Shown here piece by piece: positions 21,852 to 33,523 of a stretch of 64,000 bases of DNA. A model generated the notes under the pieces. That model searched no databases, was not told the origin of the DNA, and saw only the letters and a program-made list of their open reading frames with translations. The translations under genes were made by a program, and so were the position numbers. Positions within the stretch are counted from its first letter, which is position 1, and every line of letters begins with the position of its first letter. Source of the DNA: Kappaphycus alvarezii (taxonomy: Eukaryota; Rhodophyta; Florideophyceae; Gigartinales; Solieriaceae). The stretch lies in NCBI GenBank assembly GCA_002205965.3, contig NADL03000737.1:248001-312000 (forward strand), written 5' to 3'.

Positions 21852-23309
21852 ATTTCTATCTGATCTGGATCCAGAGATGATCAGGATCTACCGTGGCCAC
21901 GACCAATGGTAATGAATTGATCCCGTGACTCTTCATGGACCACGTAAAAGGTCGAGGTTCCTATAGTGCAACTCATTGACGGCACTCGGTTGAAATGGTC
22001 GTGAACAACATTGACATATAGACAAGCAGACAGTACAGATTATGAGAGGGAGAGAGGAGGTAGAGAGATACACACTGAACACATTAAAGTTGATCCTTAA
22101 CACTTTGAACCTAGCTCCCGTGAGCTACCTTTGTCCGGTGACAAAGGATTGGAACCATCGAGCATTTGATCGACACTTGCAGTGTAGACGGTGGATACTC
22201 AGGGGAAATTGGGCTGTTTTGATCATTGAAAAATATATAGTCAGTATGTAAGTACTAAGTGTTCTCTTTTCTATTCCACCCCACTGCACGTGGCCGACGT
22301 GTAACATCCGGTTTAATCTTGGCCGAATTTTCGCGCCAGTCATTGTACCGTACCACATGGACACAGCTTAAACCAAATGTGATACTCTACGCTACGTTTT
22401 TCTCCATAACCGAGCTCGGCCGGCAAGCTCGCTCTTTTAATCCTGCGTAAACTTCTGCGACCCATCTGCGACAAAATCCGTCCTGACTCAGCTGGCGCTC
22501 ACAATGCCAAAGACCCAAAGGCCTACGGTCAGTTACCCGTGTCTGCAGAAACCCTCTCGCACGGCAGCCCGTATCTTCTTCGGACGCAGCCCCTATTAAA
22601 TTCAGGCCTTCATGGCGTCTATGGGCACGTGTCAACTGGGCACGCGGGTGAGGTCATTACGATTACGGAGATTACAACCGGCCTGCCTCTACTGGGTCCA
22701 TATGGAACCGGGAATCTGTGGCTGCCAAGCAGGTACAGGGATTGGAATGATTTGGGACTCTGAGGAGGGCAACAAAATCGATGATGCATGTTCCCGTTCA
22801 AAAGGTTTGGAGCTCGCTAAGGAGATTGTGGATGAGTAGGTACTGGTGGAGAATGAAGGGCTTCCTGGAGCTTGCCTATTCATGGTTAAGATAATACTCT
22901 TTCAAGCGGGAAAGCAGCCCATGCCTATTTCTCAGTAGACCCGGCACAACCAGTCCAGTCGTTTGTCGCGCAAAATTTCAAGAAAGAATATCTAAGCGAA
23001 GTTGTTCATCCTCAGTTCATTCGTTTCTAGTACACGTGTAGTGTTGGTTGAGTGCAGTGGCACGTACACTAGTTTACTTTCAGTACAGAAGTTCATTTGG
23101 TGCGCGTTTGGTGCCACTTTGTGACGTGGGAGGGAGGGAGGATGAACGAAACAGCGGAACAGTCCAATTCTGGTCTTTCTCTGCTTTTCCTATCCACAAT
23201 TTAAAAATAGTTGCCATCTAAAAAGATCATCTAAAAAAAATATATTCGCATCAAGCATACGGTATCATACCGTACACGTCCATAATACAGCAATACATAA
23301 TTTGCGACT
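21852..23309. other. intergenic with repeat copy, no recognised gene
   Basis: Contains the repeat copy at 22275-22325. The GC-richer 22.4-22.9 kb stretch has open frames on both strands (for example 22612-22839, plus) but no motif I can name. Confidence 0.35.
22275..22325 (-). repeat. dispersed repeat, copy 2 (short)
   Basis: The minus strand reads AACCGGATGTTACACGTCGG then CCACGTGCAGTGGGGTGG, nearly identical to copy 1 over this length. Confidence 0.6.
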
Positions 23310-23519
23310 TTGTTAGAAATTATGGAATACTATTTTCATTCTATGCATATCCCTCGCTCGGCGTCATATCGCAACCAGGCTGATGGAGGTCTCTCAGCAC
23401 TGACCTGGGCCGAACGGCGGAAAAAGAAACGCTATGCGAGATTGTTTCGTGCCGAAAGTATTGACCATCTACCCATCCCCATCGATATCTACAAACAAAG
23501 CAGATCAACCAGACTTTAG
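23310..23519 (+). pseudogene. small retroelement C-terminal fragment
   Basis: Plus-strand frame with ALTWAERRKKKRYARLFRAE followed by SIDHLPIPIDIYKQ. This is the Lys/Arg-rich helix plus hydrophobic 'PLAID' pattern seen in the other retroelement ends of this window. Too short to stand alone. Confidence 0.35.
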
Positions 23520-24291
23520 GCTCTTCATGACCTTGGCAACTTTACAACTAATTGGTGAGGATAGCACCTCATCTATCAATTCCGAAACTTCAAGACATAT
23601 GTCTCGGCGTTTGTTCTCCAATACACGGCGGTCATGCTGAATCAGTGGACACTGCGTACATACCCTACCACCTGACTTTCACACAGGGCTCATGCGTGAT
23701 CCTCCTCTGGACTCTATCAAGCAAAAGGCCTCTTTTCTTTCTATCTCTCTCATTACATAGGACGCATTAGAAATCATCAGCTATCAAGTTGTGTACATTA
23801 GGGAAGCAACCAATATGAGCTGTTCGGCAAATTGGTCGAGTGCAGTGGGATGGTACCTTGCGTTTGTCTCAAGTTGCCAAATGTCTGAACGACACATGGA
23901 TGAGGAATACCAGCACAAGTGTTGATAGGGATGGTTTGATGAAAGATCACTGGAATGTCAGTTGATGGAGTGAGTAGTGGAAGCATAGGTCGTAACGAAT
24001 GTCCGGATGTGTAGGCGGCGAATTACGGGGTGGAGGGTGGGCAAAGCTTTCCTTGTACATGCATTGGGAGCCCTAAACTTACCATTGTTCCAATACTTGA
24101 GCTTTGAAGAAACCAAAAAGCCATACAAATATAATTGATAGCAACCATGTGAACTGTACATATGTATATCTGGGGGACTCTTTTGAGACATGTCCATGTC
24201 TCTGATGTACTGTACATGTCAGTCGAAAGGTGAAGCTACTGTACTACATACAATAATACTGTATACCGTACTTTACTCCTGATGTTTCTAG

Positions 24292-24350
24292 CTCGAGTGT
24301 ACCCTCACTGACCGACTATTAAGTTAAGAAATAGTTCACATCAAATAGTT
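24292..24350 (+). repeat. dispersed repeat, copy 3 (start only)
   Basis: CTCGAGTGTACCCTCACTGACC..., closely matching the start of the copy at 63244 (CTCGAGTGTACACTGCC, CTATTAA.TTAAGA). Confidence 0.5.
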
Positions 24351-24468
24351 TCGATGATTCAGTTACACGATATTTGCTTAACTGATAGTTGCTAGCTAGC
24401 GCTGCCAATACTGTGACTTGCAATATGATGCGCAAATGAAATTGTGTTGCAAACGACTGCATCTCTTA

Positions 24469-24762
24469 TCACACATCCTCTTCGTTCCTCATCTGGACAG
24501 TCTCATTATTATTGCATTGACACCATTTGCAAACCTTTATCTTTCCGTAGTTGCATTCCGTAGTCTCCACATCACAATATTGACGGATGGACTTGACCGC
24601 AGCGCCGTCCTTGAATAAGACAGGGAAGAGTAAAACAATATCAAGATTGAAAAGGCAACAGTTTAGAGTCAATGCCATAGAGATCCTACGAGTCAGTCTT
24701 GCAACTAGATCGCCGACTGTCAATCCGCACGGTTGAGGAGCAGCAGCTACTTTCAGAATCAA
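24469..24762 (-). pseudogene. possible retroelement C-terminal fragment
   Basis: The minus-strand frame reads PCGLTVGDLVARLTRRISMA followed by hydrophobic and Cys-containing sequence. The GDLxxRLTRRISMAL pattern resembles the extreme C-terminus of the retroelement family at 21257 (RLVTTLSSLVLQLTAHAVAR). Weak on its own. Confidence 0.3.
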
Positions 24763-24925
24763 ATGGGAAAATTGTGGAGTTATTTTAATGTATGGAAGAT
24801 GTGGTCGGCTGTATCCAGGCCGCTCGTGCGTTGTGCGGGATCAATGTGCAGGGGGAAAGCGGTGACCTTTTATTCAAATGCGACAGCCTCTGGATTGTAG
24901 TGCCCAATTACGCATTAAAATGATC

Positions 24926-24950
24926 CAGTACATGACAGTACAGTACAGTA
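24926..24950. repeat. ACAGT pentamer array
   Basis: ACATGACAGTACAGTACAGTAG: units all in one orientation. Confidence 0.6.
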
Positions 24951-25211
24951 GAAGAAGTTTAATGCGTTCAGTATCTACAGTACAGTTGGAAGATGGACTC
25001 CTGTACTGTTAAAATTTCACTTAAAAGTTGTTAAGCACAGACCGGGGTGGCAGTTGTACCATCGTGCCACGCACGCCGGTCTGGGACATTGTTTTACACT
25101 GGATAATGTAAACCTCCACCGCAGTAAAATTCACTACATCAATTTGCCTGCTTTCGAGTGTCTGCAAGTATTGAGGACACTGTACTACCGTACAACGCCC
25201 GAAACAAGAAC

Positions 25212-25264
25212 TACTGTACAATACTACACTGTACTGCACTGTACTGTACTGTACTGTACAGTAG
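25212..25264. repeat. ACTGT/ACAGT pentamer array, longest in this part
   Basis: CTACTGTACAATACTACACTGTACTGCACTG(TACTG)n ending in ACAGTAG. Six or more ACTGT units with single-base variants, then reversal to ACAGT. Confidence 0.7.
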
Positions 25265-25523
25265 TTCGACTTGGAAGCGATTCGAAGCGACACATTACAG
25301 TACTCTGTTTTCATTGCAGTCTTTATTTTACGGTCATTTTATTTGGTCCCATTCGCTGCAAGCTGGTTTAAAAGATCTGTAGAGGTTTCTTTTGGTTCAG
25401 GGTTCAATATTTGTTCAAGTCCCTCTATGAAGTGAAGATGAAAATGATGATCGTTTACTGCAATCTCAAGCGAGCTGGCGACGGCGGTCTACCCAAGTAC
25501 CCTGATGGACGGCCTGCACCTCT

Positions 25524-26472
25524 TTACAAATTACAGTGGTGTACTGCCTTACATTCCTGTTTGCATGAATGACACAGTCTTACTGCCACATCCAGTCTGG
25601 TAGGGTTGAACGCACCGTGTGTGATGACGGTCATTGCGGTCTGGTTTGGTACAAGTGGCGGGTTAGGCTGAACCGTAATTCTCGTTGGTTGTGTCGGGGG
25701 GTTCGATCGGGTGTACTTAATCTCAATAAGGTGGATGTTGTCGAACATTTTATTGCTGATGTTCTCGCGGCAGCGGTACATGACCCCGGCATGCTCGGAG
25801 CAGTCAGGTTCATCAGATCCAACCAGATAATCTGATTGTCGATGCAGAATACCACCGGTGCTTACTTGTGCAGGAGCCGGCACATGATGCGGCATTGGTT
25901 TGAGAGTCGAAGAAGAGCAACGTCGAGAGCAAGGAGTTGAGCCTCTTCAGTCCACGCAGGACGTGAGGTCGCGGTGCTGCTGCCGCATTGTAACAAGTTG
26001 CATCGATCTTGAGCAAAAGTCCAACCAGAGCGTGATTGTCGGGGAAATTTCGAAAAGCATCGGAGAATGCTCGGCTGTGGGTCGTCTCGAAATCGAGTGG
26101 TAGGTAGCGCAGGGATGCGAAGTAGGATGCGAGGTTGTTCGGGTATGCTTGACGGGAGCTTCTCAGAGCCATGGTTGCAAGGCGGGCAGATGTCAGAAAA
26201 GTAGCTGTTCCATCCCAAGCTAGTCGTCCCGCAGCCGCACGGTGCTGCATTTGTTCCTAGCCGGGAAAGTCGGACTTTGTTGCAGAGGTGATGTGGTATG
26301 TATCTTTACCGTTGGTATCGAGATATGGCAGTTGGGATGGGATGAAGGCAGAACCATCCCGCAGAACGTTGACACGCTTGAAGTCTGACGGAAGGAAATT
26401 CCGTTTCTGGCAGTGAAAAAACTTGTGGATGGAGGAGAGCTCATTCGGCAGGAGAGACTCCGGGATAGTCAT
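25524..26472 (-). pseudogene. retroelement relic with endonuclease-like segment
   Basis: Minus-strand frames read in order NELSSIHKFFHCQKRNFLPS (26.4 kb), AWDGTATFLTSARLATMALR (26.2 kb), RYLPLDFETTHSRAFSDAFR, and, in another frame, IHLIEIKYTRSNPPTQPT (about 25.74 kb) followed by LDVAVRLCHSCKQEC. The IEIKY...P..Q pattern has the E-x-K of PD-(D/E)XK nucleases and recalls the restriction-like domain found after reverse transcriptase in some non-LTR elements. That link is inference. No polymerase motif remains here. Multiple stops. Confidence 0.45.
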
Positions 26473-26558
26473 GAGGCGTTGATTGGTTTAGAGAAGGATG
26501 GCGAACACCCCTGTTTGTCTGAACAGCATCGAGGGATCGAAGATCACCTGCAATGAGA

Positions 26559-26586
26559 GTACTGTACTTTACAGTACTGTACTGTA
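26559..26586. repeat. ACTGT/ACAGT pentamer array
   Basis: GTACTGTACTTTACAGTACTGTACTGTAG. Confidence 0.6.
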
Positions 26587-26868
26587 GCATTCAAAGAACC
26601 GAGATGTAGGCTGGTATACGATCATTCGTTATCTTTTGAGGCTTTGGAAGAACGTCTTGATGACATCGCAGCAGTAGATGACAATGTAGTCGTTGTTGAA
26701 GATGTGCGACGACGGTAGGAGAAAGTACCCTGGTGAAGGGCGTGCACGGTAGTCATTACAGTGGTTTACAGTATGGTAGACTGTCTTCCAATCCGCGACC
26801 AGGGTAAGAGCGTTTGAAGGCTTGTATGACAGAGTGCAGCGCCAGGTGTACAGTAGTGTTGGAGTGGA

Positions 26869-27007
26869 GTACAGTACTGTACAGTATTGCAGTCTGTAAG
26901 CGTGGGCGAAAATGTAATGTTTGTGTGAGACTGAACCATGTTACGGCATCCTGTACAGCACGGCATACAAGAGCAATTTACAGCACAGTGCAGTACAGTA
27001 CAGTACG
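26869..27007. repeat. clustered ACTGT/ACAGT arrays
   Basis: Arrays at 26869-26887 and 26980-27007, with a further one at 27180-27200, separated by ordinary sequence. Confidence 0.6.
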
Positions 27008-27502
27008 GCGGTGAGTCATCGACGAAATGAATTGCAAAGGTTTGGGAATGGGGGCTTTCAATTCAAGATAAAGTATGGGGATTGCTCAACTCTTAAAGTT
27101 TGATGATGCTGTACCGTCCAACCGTCCAATACTTGACTTGCAAGGTTGCCGATGATTTTGTCCTCTTTCCAGCATCACTACAGTACAACTGTACTGTACA
27201 TTGAAGGAGAGCGGATTTCCTTACCGCCATTGAGTAATGATATTTGTACAGTTAAGCACTAAATTGTGATTTCCGCGTTTTTGTCGTCATTTGTGCATCC
27301 ACACGCCCCTCATTGATTTCTTGTTTTGAATCATCAAGTCATTGGATGCTCAACGACACCGCAAGCCCTTGCCAACACATTTCAACTAAACAAGTAAAAA
27401 CTGCACACCCTAACTTTGTATTTTTCCTGCCCAACCTTTACTTGTCAATAACAGCAATACAACAAAAAAAACAAATGACAACCATAATCACGCCTTCATT
27501 CC
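27008..27502. other. intergenic, downstream of the tetraspanin-like gene
   Basis: AT-rich toward 27.3-27.5 kb, which is the 3' side of the minus-strand gene. Nothing else recognised. Confidence 0.4.
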
Positions 27503-28605
27503 TCACCTCCAAGTCGAGTCAAAGCAAGTCTTGAACGATAAAATGATCAACAGCAATGCCAAAAATATCGCATACACCGTAAAAGGAATGAAAAACTCCC
27601 TATATCTTCTCAGTACAAACCTTCGACACCCATGCACGTCGCTCCTTACGAGCGGCTCAATTCCAATTTCCTCGACTTGATTTCCTTCCACACTCCCCAT
27701 CACTCCATCTGCAATCACCATTCTCCTCTCCTCAACAAAGCATCTCGGACAAAGCTCCCGCTGAGCATTACTACAGTTACGAAACACACCTTGCACAGTC
27801 GGACGACACCCTCTGCAACTATTCAACTCCCATCCCTCACAACCATACCTCAACTGTATCCTACATGCATCCGGCACAGCCTTATCCTCCGTCACAGTAT
27901 TAATCCACCCCGTCCGAATAATCCTCTCAATAAACCGTGGCCCATTCGCCGCGAAGAAAATCCCCGTAAACACCATCAGGATCAAAATCAGCACGCCCAA
28001 ACTAGCCAGAAACACAATGACCAGTCGAGTCACCCTTGCCTTACCGCCTCGTTTCGCACTCGCCGATAAAACCGCCAACACAATAATAACCACAAACAAT
28101 ATCGACAAAATTACGCATGCAGTCCCATAGCTCAGCGTCCTTGTCCAATCCTCATTCCCTGTCAAATTCAGCCCCACCGGCCATCCATTCCTCGTCGCTA
28201 ACAGCCAAACTCCCACCGCAAACAGCACTATCGCACTGATGCCCAAAATGACTAAAATTATAATCAATACGAAATCACCCAAGCCAGGTCCTAGTGAACT
28301 TGATGGATGTCTGCCACTCTCCACATCGGTGATCGGTCTGCGCTTCCCCCCATTTGTGCCAGTGCCGGTGCCAGTTCCAGTACCAGTTCCAGTACCAGTG
28401 CCGGTACCATGATGCGAACGGGAGGACTTGTGATGAGTGTGATGTGAGGAGGTATGAGTGTGGTGATGAGTGTGTTTGGACGGGTGTTTTGGGGTGCCCG
28501 AACGTGATTTGCTCGAGTGACCGCGGCCGCCGTGCTCTGACTTTCCGTGGTTTGTAGAACGACCGCCCTTGGTACCCTGGGGCGTTTTTGTTTCGACGAG
28601 GTCAT
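27503..28605 (-). CDS. tetraspanin-like four-helix membrane protein with His-rich N-terminus
   Basis: A 273-codon open block (28324-27503) has four predicted membrane helices at about residues 19-44, 68-89, 100-126 and 244-264. The long loop between helices 3 and 4 contains eight cysteines (including RYGCEGW, SCRGCRP, NCSNAQ, LCPRC) and possible N-glycosylation sites. This is the tetraspanin topology, but the CCG signature of animal tetraspanins is not seen. The same frame stays open upstream through a Gly-Thr repeat (about 28362-28410) and a His-rich stretch (HTHHHTHTSSHHTHH), but has no ATG. The nearest ATG is at 28605 (MTSSKQKRP) in another frame, so a one-base change near the A5 run at about 28590 is likely needed. 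A different membrane family is possible. Confidence 0.6.
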
Positions 28606-29529
28606 GGTCAGTGGCGAATGGATTGAATGGGGTGGGTTGTTAGCAATGTCAAGTGAAAGAAAGGAGAGGGAGGTTGGTGCGGGTGGAAAGAAAGGGAGAG
28701 AGAAGCGAAGGAAGTGAGCGACTGGGAAATTCCCGAGGCTGCTTTTTGGGAGATAGGTGGGAAGACGGGGTCGTAAGTGGTACGGGGTAAGGTGAAAGGT
28801 GAAAGTGAGACAAGAGTTATCCGGTAGTGGTTGTGAGACTGGAGGGAAAGCAAGAGTTGAGAGTTGGAAGAGAGTCTGGGGCTTGGCGAGTTGCGGTAAG
28901 TTCAGCCAGGTGGCTTAAACGTTGAAATTCAACGGTTGGTTAAACGTATTGCTGGGCAGGTATGTAGCACCTGTGGATAGAGTGGTATCTTTACTTTAAG
29001 CTGTGTCTGTGCGGTACACTGACCGGTACATTTTTCAAAAAATGTCAAACGGGAATAAAACACGAGATCACTTGAACAAGTCCATCCAAAGTCATTCTTA
29101 TTTATGCAATTTATTTTCAACGATTACCCTGAAGTGGAGCCTGGTTTGACACAGTTTCGTACAGTTATGCCAAATGATCGCCGCACTATTGCATCTCTAC
29201 CGATGCAATGATTGTGTTTAACAAGTGAAATCGGCAAGTGGATAATGTTTATTGGCTGATATATGTACAGCTTCTTTGTGTATTTTGGAGCTTACAGTTG
29301 AACGGTAACTTCCCTGAAATCAGCAAGGGGAGTTGAGAACGTTGAATAAACGTGTAAAGGCATGATTGGATGATTTGTACATTGTAAATAGAGATTTGAA
29401 CCAATATTGGGAATGAAAGGGGGGGGGGAATTGTTCACTGTAAGCCCAAACTTCCTCGAATGGTACAGTATAAAGCTTTGAAATTTTATTGCTTTTGAGG
29501 ATTAGCACCTATTAATTATTCAATGCCGT
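28606..29529. other. upstream region of the tetraspanin-like gene
   Basis: 28.6-28.9 kb is G/A-rich on the plus strand (C/T-rich on the coding side), as in a 5' leader or promoter. 28.9-29.5 kb is AT-rich. No gene seen. Confidence 0.4.
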
Positions 29530-29780
29530 GCGTACAGTTGTACAGTACTTGTCAAGATATAATTTAGATCTGTGCTCCATCGGCATTCATAGAGCACAGA
29601 TCTATTTACGTACTGTACACTACAGTACAGTCAACTGCAGCTGTGGGATCCATCCCAAATTGTACTTTACAGTACAGTACTGTACTACAGTACAGTATAC
29701 TGTACAAAGTTGGCACAACTGCTTTTGTAACAGTCTTTACAGTAAAGTTTTTCCCATTACAGTACCGCACAGTACTGCTT
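29530..29780. repeat. cluster of ACTGT/ACAGT palindromic arrays
   Basis: Arrays at about 29530-29552, 29608-29633, 29661-29706 and 29738-29777 within 250 bp, in both orientations. Confidence 0.7.
29565..29604. repeat. perfect inverted repeat, 13-bp arms
   Basis: Arms TAGATCTGTGCTC (29565-29577) and GAGCACAGATCTA (29592-29604) with a 14-nt spacer. Lies inside the pentamer cluster. Confidence 0.85.
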
Positions 29781-29935
29781 GATTCCATGCGAATAACCAA
29801 TCATGATTTGGGAACTCACTACGGCTTTCGTCATAGGGACCCAAGGCAAGCCAGCCAAATTCCACGTGGCCAGCGTGGGCCATTCAGCTAGGGTTCTTTT
29901 CTAACAAGCAAACAATATTTTACTCATTTGTCATT

Positions 29936-30125
29936 TCGAGTGTGCGCGGAGACTGTCCGACTTTCAAAGTTGAGATCTATTTGGATGATTCACATCGGTA
30001 AAGTGCAGTGGAGCGCACGAAATGATGGCCATCGCTGCCGACGACTACATAATGCAACTCAGGTGTTGATATATACGCGTGCGAAAGATGGTGGGAAAGA
30101 CGTGACAGTTCTTCGCAGCTCGGCC
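29936..30125 (+). repeat. dispersed repeat, copy 4 (long)
   Basis: Runs from TCGAGTGTGCGC to CGCAGCTCGG. Matches 63244-63430 over its length, including GATATATACG.GTGC.AAGA.GGTGGGA.AGA..TGACA.TTCTT.GCAGCT. It abuts the 3' end of the minus-strand retroelement relic but is in the opposite orientation. Confidence 0.7.
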
Positions 30126-30169
30126 GATAAAATGTTCAAGCAAACGGACGGTACCAGGGCATGCAGCTC

Positions 30170-33100
30170 CTAGCGAGTCAAAAGCGAGAGGCTGCAGCTG
30201 GAAACCAAGGTCGTTTGTACTGTACAGGAAGGGTCCAGGGAAAGGTGGACCAATCGCCTGGACAGCGCGTGTTCCAACTTCTGACTCTTCCGGCAATATC
30301 CTTGGGCAGCAGCGCCGCCGGCGACTCGCGTCGCACTTGCAACGGCGGCCGACGTAAACGGCGATGCAGTGAAAACGTCACAGGCAATGGGTTTCTCGCA
30401 GAGGTTAGCGGGAGGCGGGAGGATGTACAAAGATGTCTGCGGGCCCAAGTTCAGAACCGGGGATGAGGTCAGAAACCTGGAGCTGGGTGTCCAAACCAGC
30501 GGCGCGGAAGAGACGATAGGCGAGGGCGTTCCGAATGGAGTCGTACCGGTGTCGACCTCCAAACTCAGAGACGCAGATGTCAGCAGCGTGATCACCGCAG
30601 ACATCCAGCGGTTGCTGGCAGTGGTGACAGTTCAGCGGCATCGAGTCTGTGTAGACTGGGAGACCGAGGTGGCGGCGTAACTTTATGCTTAAATGTGCGG
30701 CGAAAACTTTTGTGGCAGCCGTCGGGTGCGCTTGAAGAAAAGCAGCCGCACCACTGTCACGAAAAACGAGGCCTAGTATCCGGCGACGGGTCCTGTCAGC
30801 TTAGTGATGTCTCGGACATGGTAAATCCCTCCAGAGATCACCCTCCCAGAACTCCTTGGGTCTGGCCTCATGCTGTGCCCTACTTGGAAGTGTGTGGAGG
30901 TTGACGGGCTTATCAATAAGGGCGGTAGGGTCGCAGGGGCTGAGGTCGGTGACGAAGAGATCGCCGTGGAGGCGGCGTACGAGCTCACGGAGCGGTATTT
31001 TGGGTGGGCCGATAAAGAAAAACGTCCTGTCGCAACAAGCGCGGTTTCGAAGGACGACTTCGGATCGCGCCGTAGAGTACAACGCTATGCGGAGGCGGGC
31101 GGGGGCTGAATCCATGAGGCTGGCAGCCCACTGCCCCGTGGAGGAACGGGTCAATCAGGGAGAAACCCCGGCCAAAGAGGCGCAACGGGAGACACGCTTG
31201 GGTCTAGGCTGAGTCCGTGAGAGCGACGTCATAAAGTGACTCATAGGCGGAGCGCTGCAGGGAGTCGAGCTTAGCTGCAGGGTCAGACGCGTCTTTTGGA
31301 GCGGCAAATTTGAACGCGTGCGTGACGCGGCATGTCGATGCACGGAGTCTGTGCATATGGAAACGAGCCCGTGGGTCCCGGATGTGGTCAACAAGCTTCA
31401 GGGTGCGTCGACAAGCGTCGACATGCATCAACTTTGTCCTGGAGGAACGCCTTGGTGAATGTAGCGTTACCAATCGGGGCGCTGAGGAGATCCAAGCCGT
31501 CACCAGCGCACTCGGAAAGAGGAAACTCGGCTAGGAATGCTGCTCTGTCCAAGGGCATGATGTGCGGCCAGTAAATGCGGGTCTTCTGGTGATTGACCAA
31601 TATGCCAAAAGCCGGGCCGTACCGGGCGAGTGAACGAAGAGCTCTTCAGAGTTCGCCAAGTGACCCCATAATTGTGCCATCATCAGTGCGCCACTGATTA
31701 AAGAAGATGCCATCCTCTACGGCTACCCGCTGGATGAATGGCTGGATAGCGAGAGAGAAAAGCAGCATGCTAGCAGGGTCACTCTGCTGGGTGCCCTGTG
31801 CACTATATAGGAACGTTCGGTCACTGTCCGGAATGATTACAGGTGGGTTGGTCCGACCATAAATTATGTTGGCGAACCGTGCGATCGACGGAGCACGAGA
31901 TTGGAGGACATTTAGCATTGACTACCTATCAACACAGTTGAAGGCGTTGCGGGCGTCAATGAGGACGGTGGCGACATGCGAGTCAGAGGAAACCCGGCGT
32001 AGTGATGTGCGAACATCATGGACGATGGCATCCGTGCCGGCCTTGATACCATTGGCCACTTTGAAGGGGCTCAGGAAGTCTCTGGAATCATTGATCGCCG
32101 ATGGAAGTAATGTCTTCGTCACAATGCGCCGAAGGACAGATCCGACCGCAATCGGACGGGTCCCCCCGGGTTATGGCTGGAGCGGAAACAGTGTTGCAGG
32201 GTGAGAATGGGGAGGACTGCGTCCGGAAGGTCTCTTTTTGTTACTGGCGGATAGTATCCGGGTAACCAGTTTTGTCAAAACACTGATACCAGTGACACCT
32301 GCTTGAGGGCTGAGAGGGGTCTTGCAGAGCAGGTGAAACCATCGTGAGGGCGTGCGGTCGGGGCCTGCCGGGGTGTCACGTGGCACGCGGGATGCTGCCC
32401 TTGCGACGTCAGCCTCCGTGATGCGGGGGGGCGGCGGTAGGACGTCTTCGGGGAGCGGAGTCACGTGTCTTGGCGGGGAGGGGTGAAGGTCCCGGAGTTT
32501 TTGTACGGTGCTAGGGGCATTCGCATCTGCACACGGGGCGTTGTGGAGGGTACGCATAGCCTTACCGTAGGGAGCGTCAGCGCAGAGGGCATCCGCCCGC
32601 CGAGAACACTTCAAGTCGGAGGTAGCGGGAGAGCCGGCGTCGGGACAGTGTGCGGCAACTCACTCCGCCCGGTGGCGGTGTGTTGATGGCATCCTTCCAG
32701 AAGGCGCCCCATTGGGAGCCAGTATGGGCGAGCCGAAGCCGTTCGAGCAGGGCTGCCCGTTTACCTTTCTCATGGTACCAGCCTTCCTCCCCACGCATGT
32801 TGCGACGCATGACTGCGGTGTGGCGCATATGCAAGTGCACGAAATCTCAAAGGATGGCTTCGAATCCTCGTGCATTCGCTGAGGGTTTGACCAACTTTAT
32901 GAGAAGTAGGGAGAACTGACTGAGGCAAGTGAAAGGGATATCTTGAAAAATATCTGCCTCCCGATATGGGGTGCGAGGGATGTCATGAACACTTGGTAGG
33001 GGATCGGAGACCGGGGATGAGGTTTGGTGGAGGTTGCGATCTTCGGCCCGTCCGCCCGACAGGGGAAGTGCCGAAGATGTGAGGGGGGTTGCAGAGGGAT

Positions 33101-33523
33101 TTGCGGAGCTCATGCTAAGGTGTGGGGGGCAGCCCTGTCCACGCCCTGCGTCTGTGGAGGCGGAGTGCCAGGCGGGACCGGAGGCAGTATCATCGCGTCA
33201 GGTAACTGCACGAAATGGAAGTTTCTATCCTTCACAAGGGACTGGTGCCTCAACCTGTTGACATCCATGAACGCCGCGAAAGCATCCAAGTTCAGAAGGT
33301 ATCAAGAGTGCATCACCACGAATGCCCGGTTCCGACTCGTCCATGTGCCAATATCCACTCTTGGAGGGTGACACCCCCACGCATTTGAGGTTCTTACAGA
33401 TATGGCCATGCACGAGGTTGTGAGAGCCACGGATACCTTCGCCCGGGTGCGATCCGTCCTCATGCAAAAACATGCTGCGGCGACAGTTTTATCCAACGCA
33501 GCACGCCTTGCGGCTGGCCTCAC
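30170..33523 (-). pseudogene. non-LTR-type reverse transcriptase element, longest copy, dead
   Basis: Minus-strand frames contain the N-terminal side of the polymerase (ADVARAASRVPRDTPAGPDR, about 32.4 kb), motif A (TVLIDARNAFNCVDR, about 31.95 kb), motif B (AQGTQQSDPASMLLFSLAIQ, about 31.8 kb) and a degenerate motif C (WRTDDGTIMG, about 31.7 kb). Thumb-like sequence with CRVTHAFKFAAP (31.3 kb) and LGGFSLIDPFLHGAVGC-like sequence (31.15 kb) follow. The end has CDVFTASPFTSAAVASATR (30.35 kb), shared with the fragment at 21257. The A/B/C order and spacing fit a non-LTR reverse transcriptase. In motif B, Gly is replaced (QQGDP to QQSDP). At least six frame changes or stops. The N-terminal part (32.9-33.5 kb) is unassigned. 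Confidence 0.7.

Noticed and set aside
22387-22839. Overlapping open frames on both strands at 22.4-22.8 kb
   Set aside because: Neither strand gives a recognisable protein and no start, intron or motif supports a gene.
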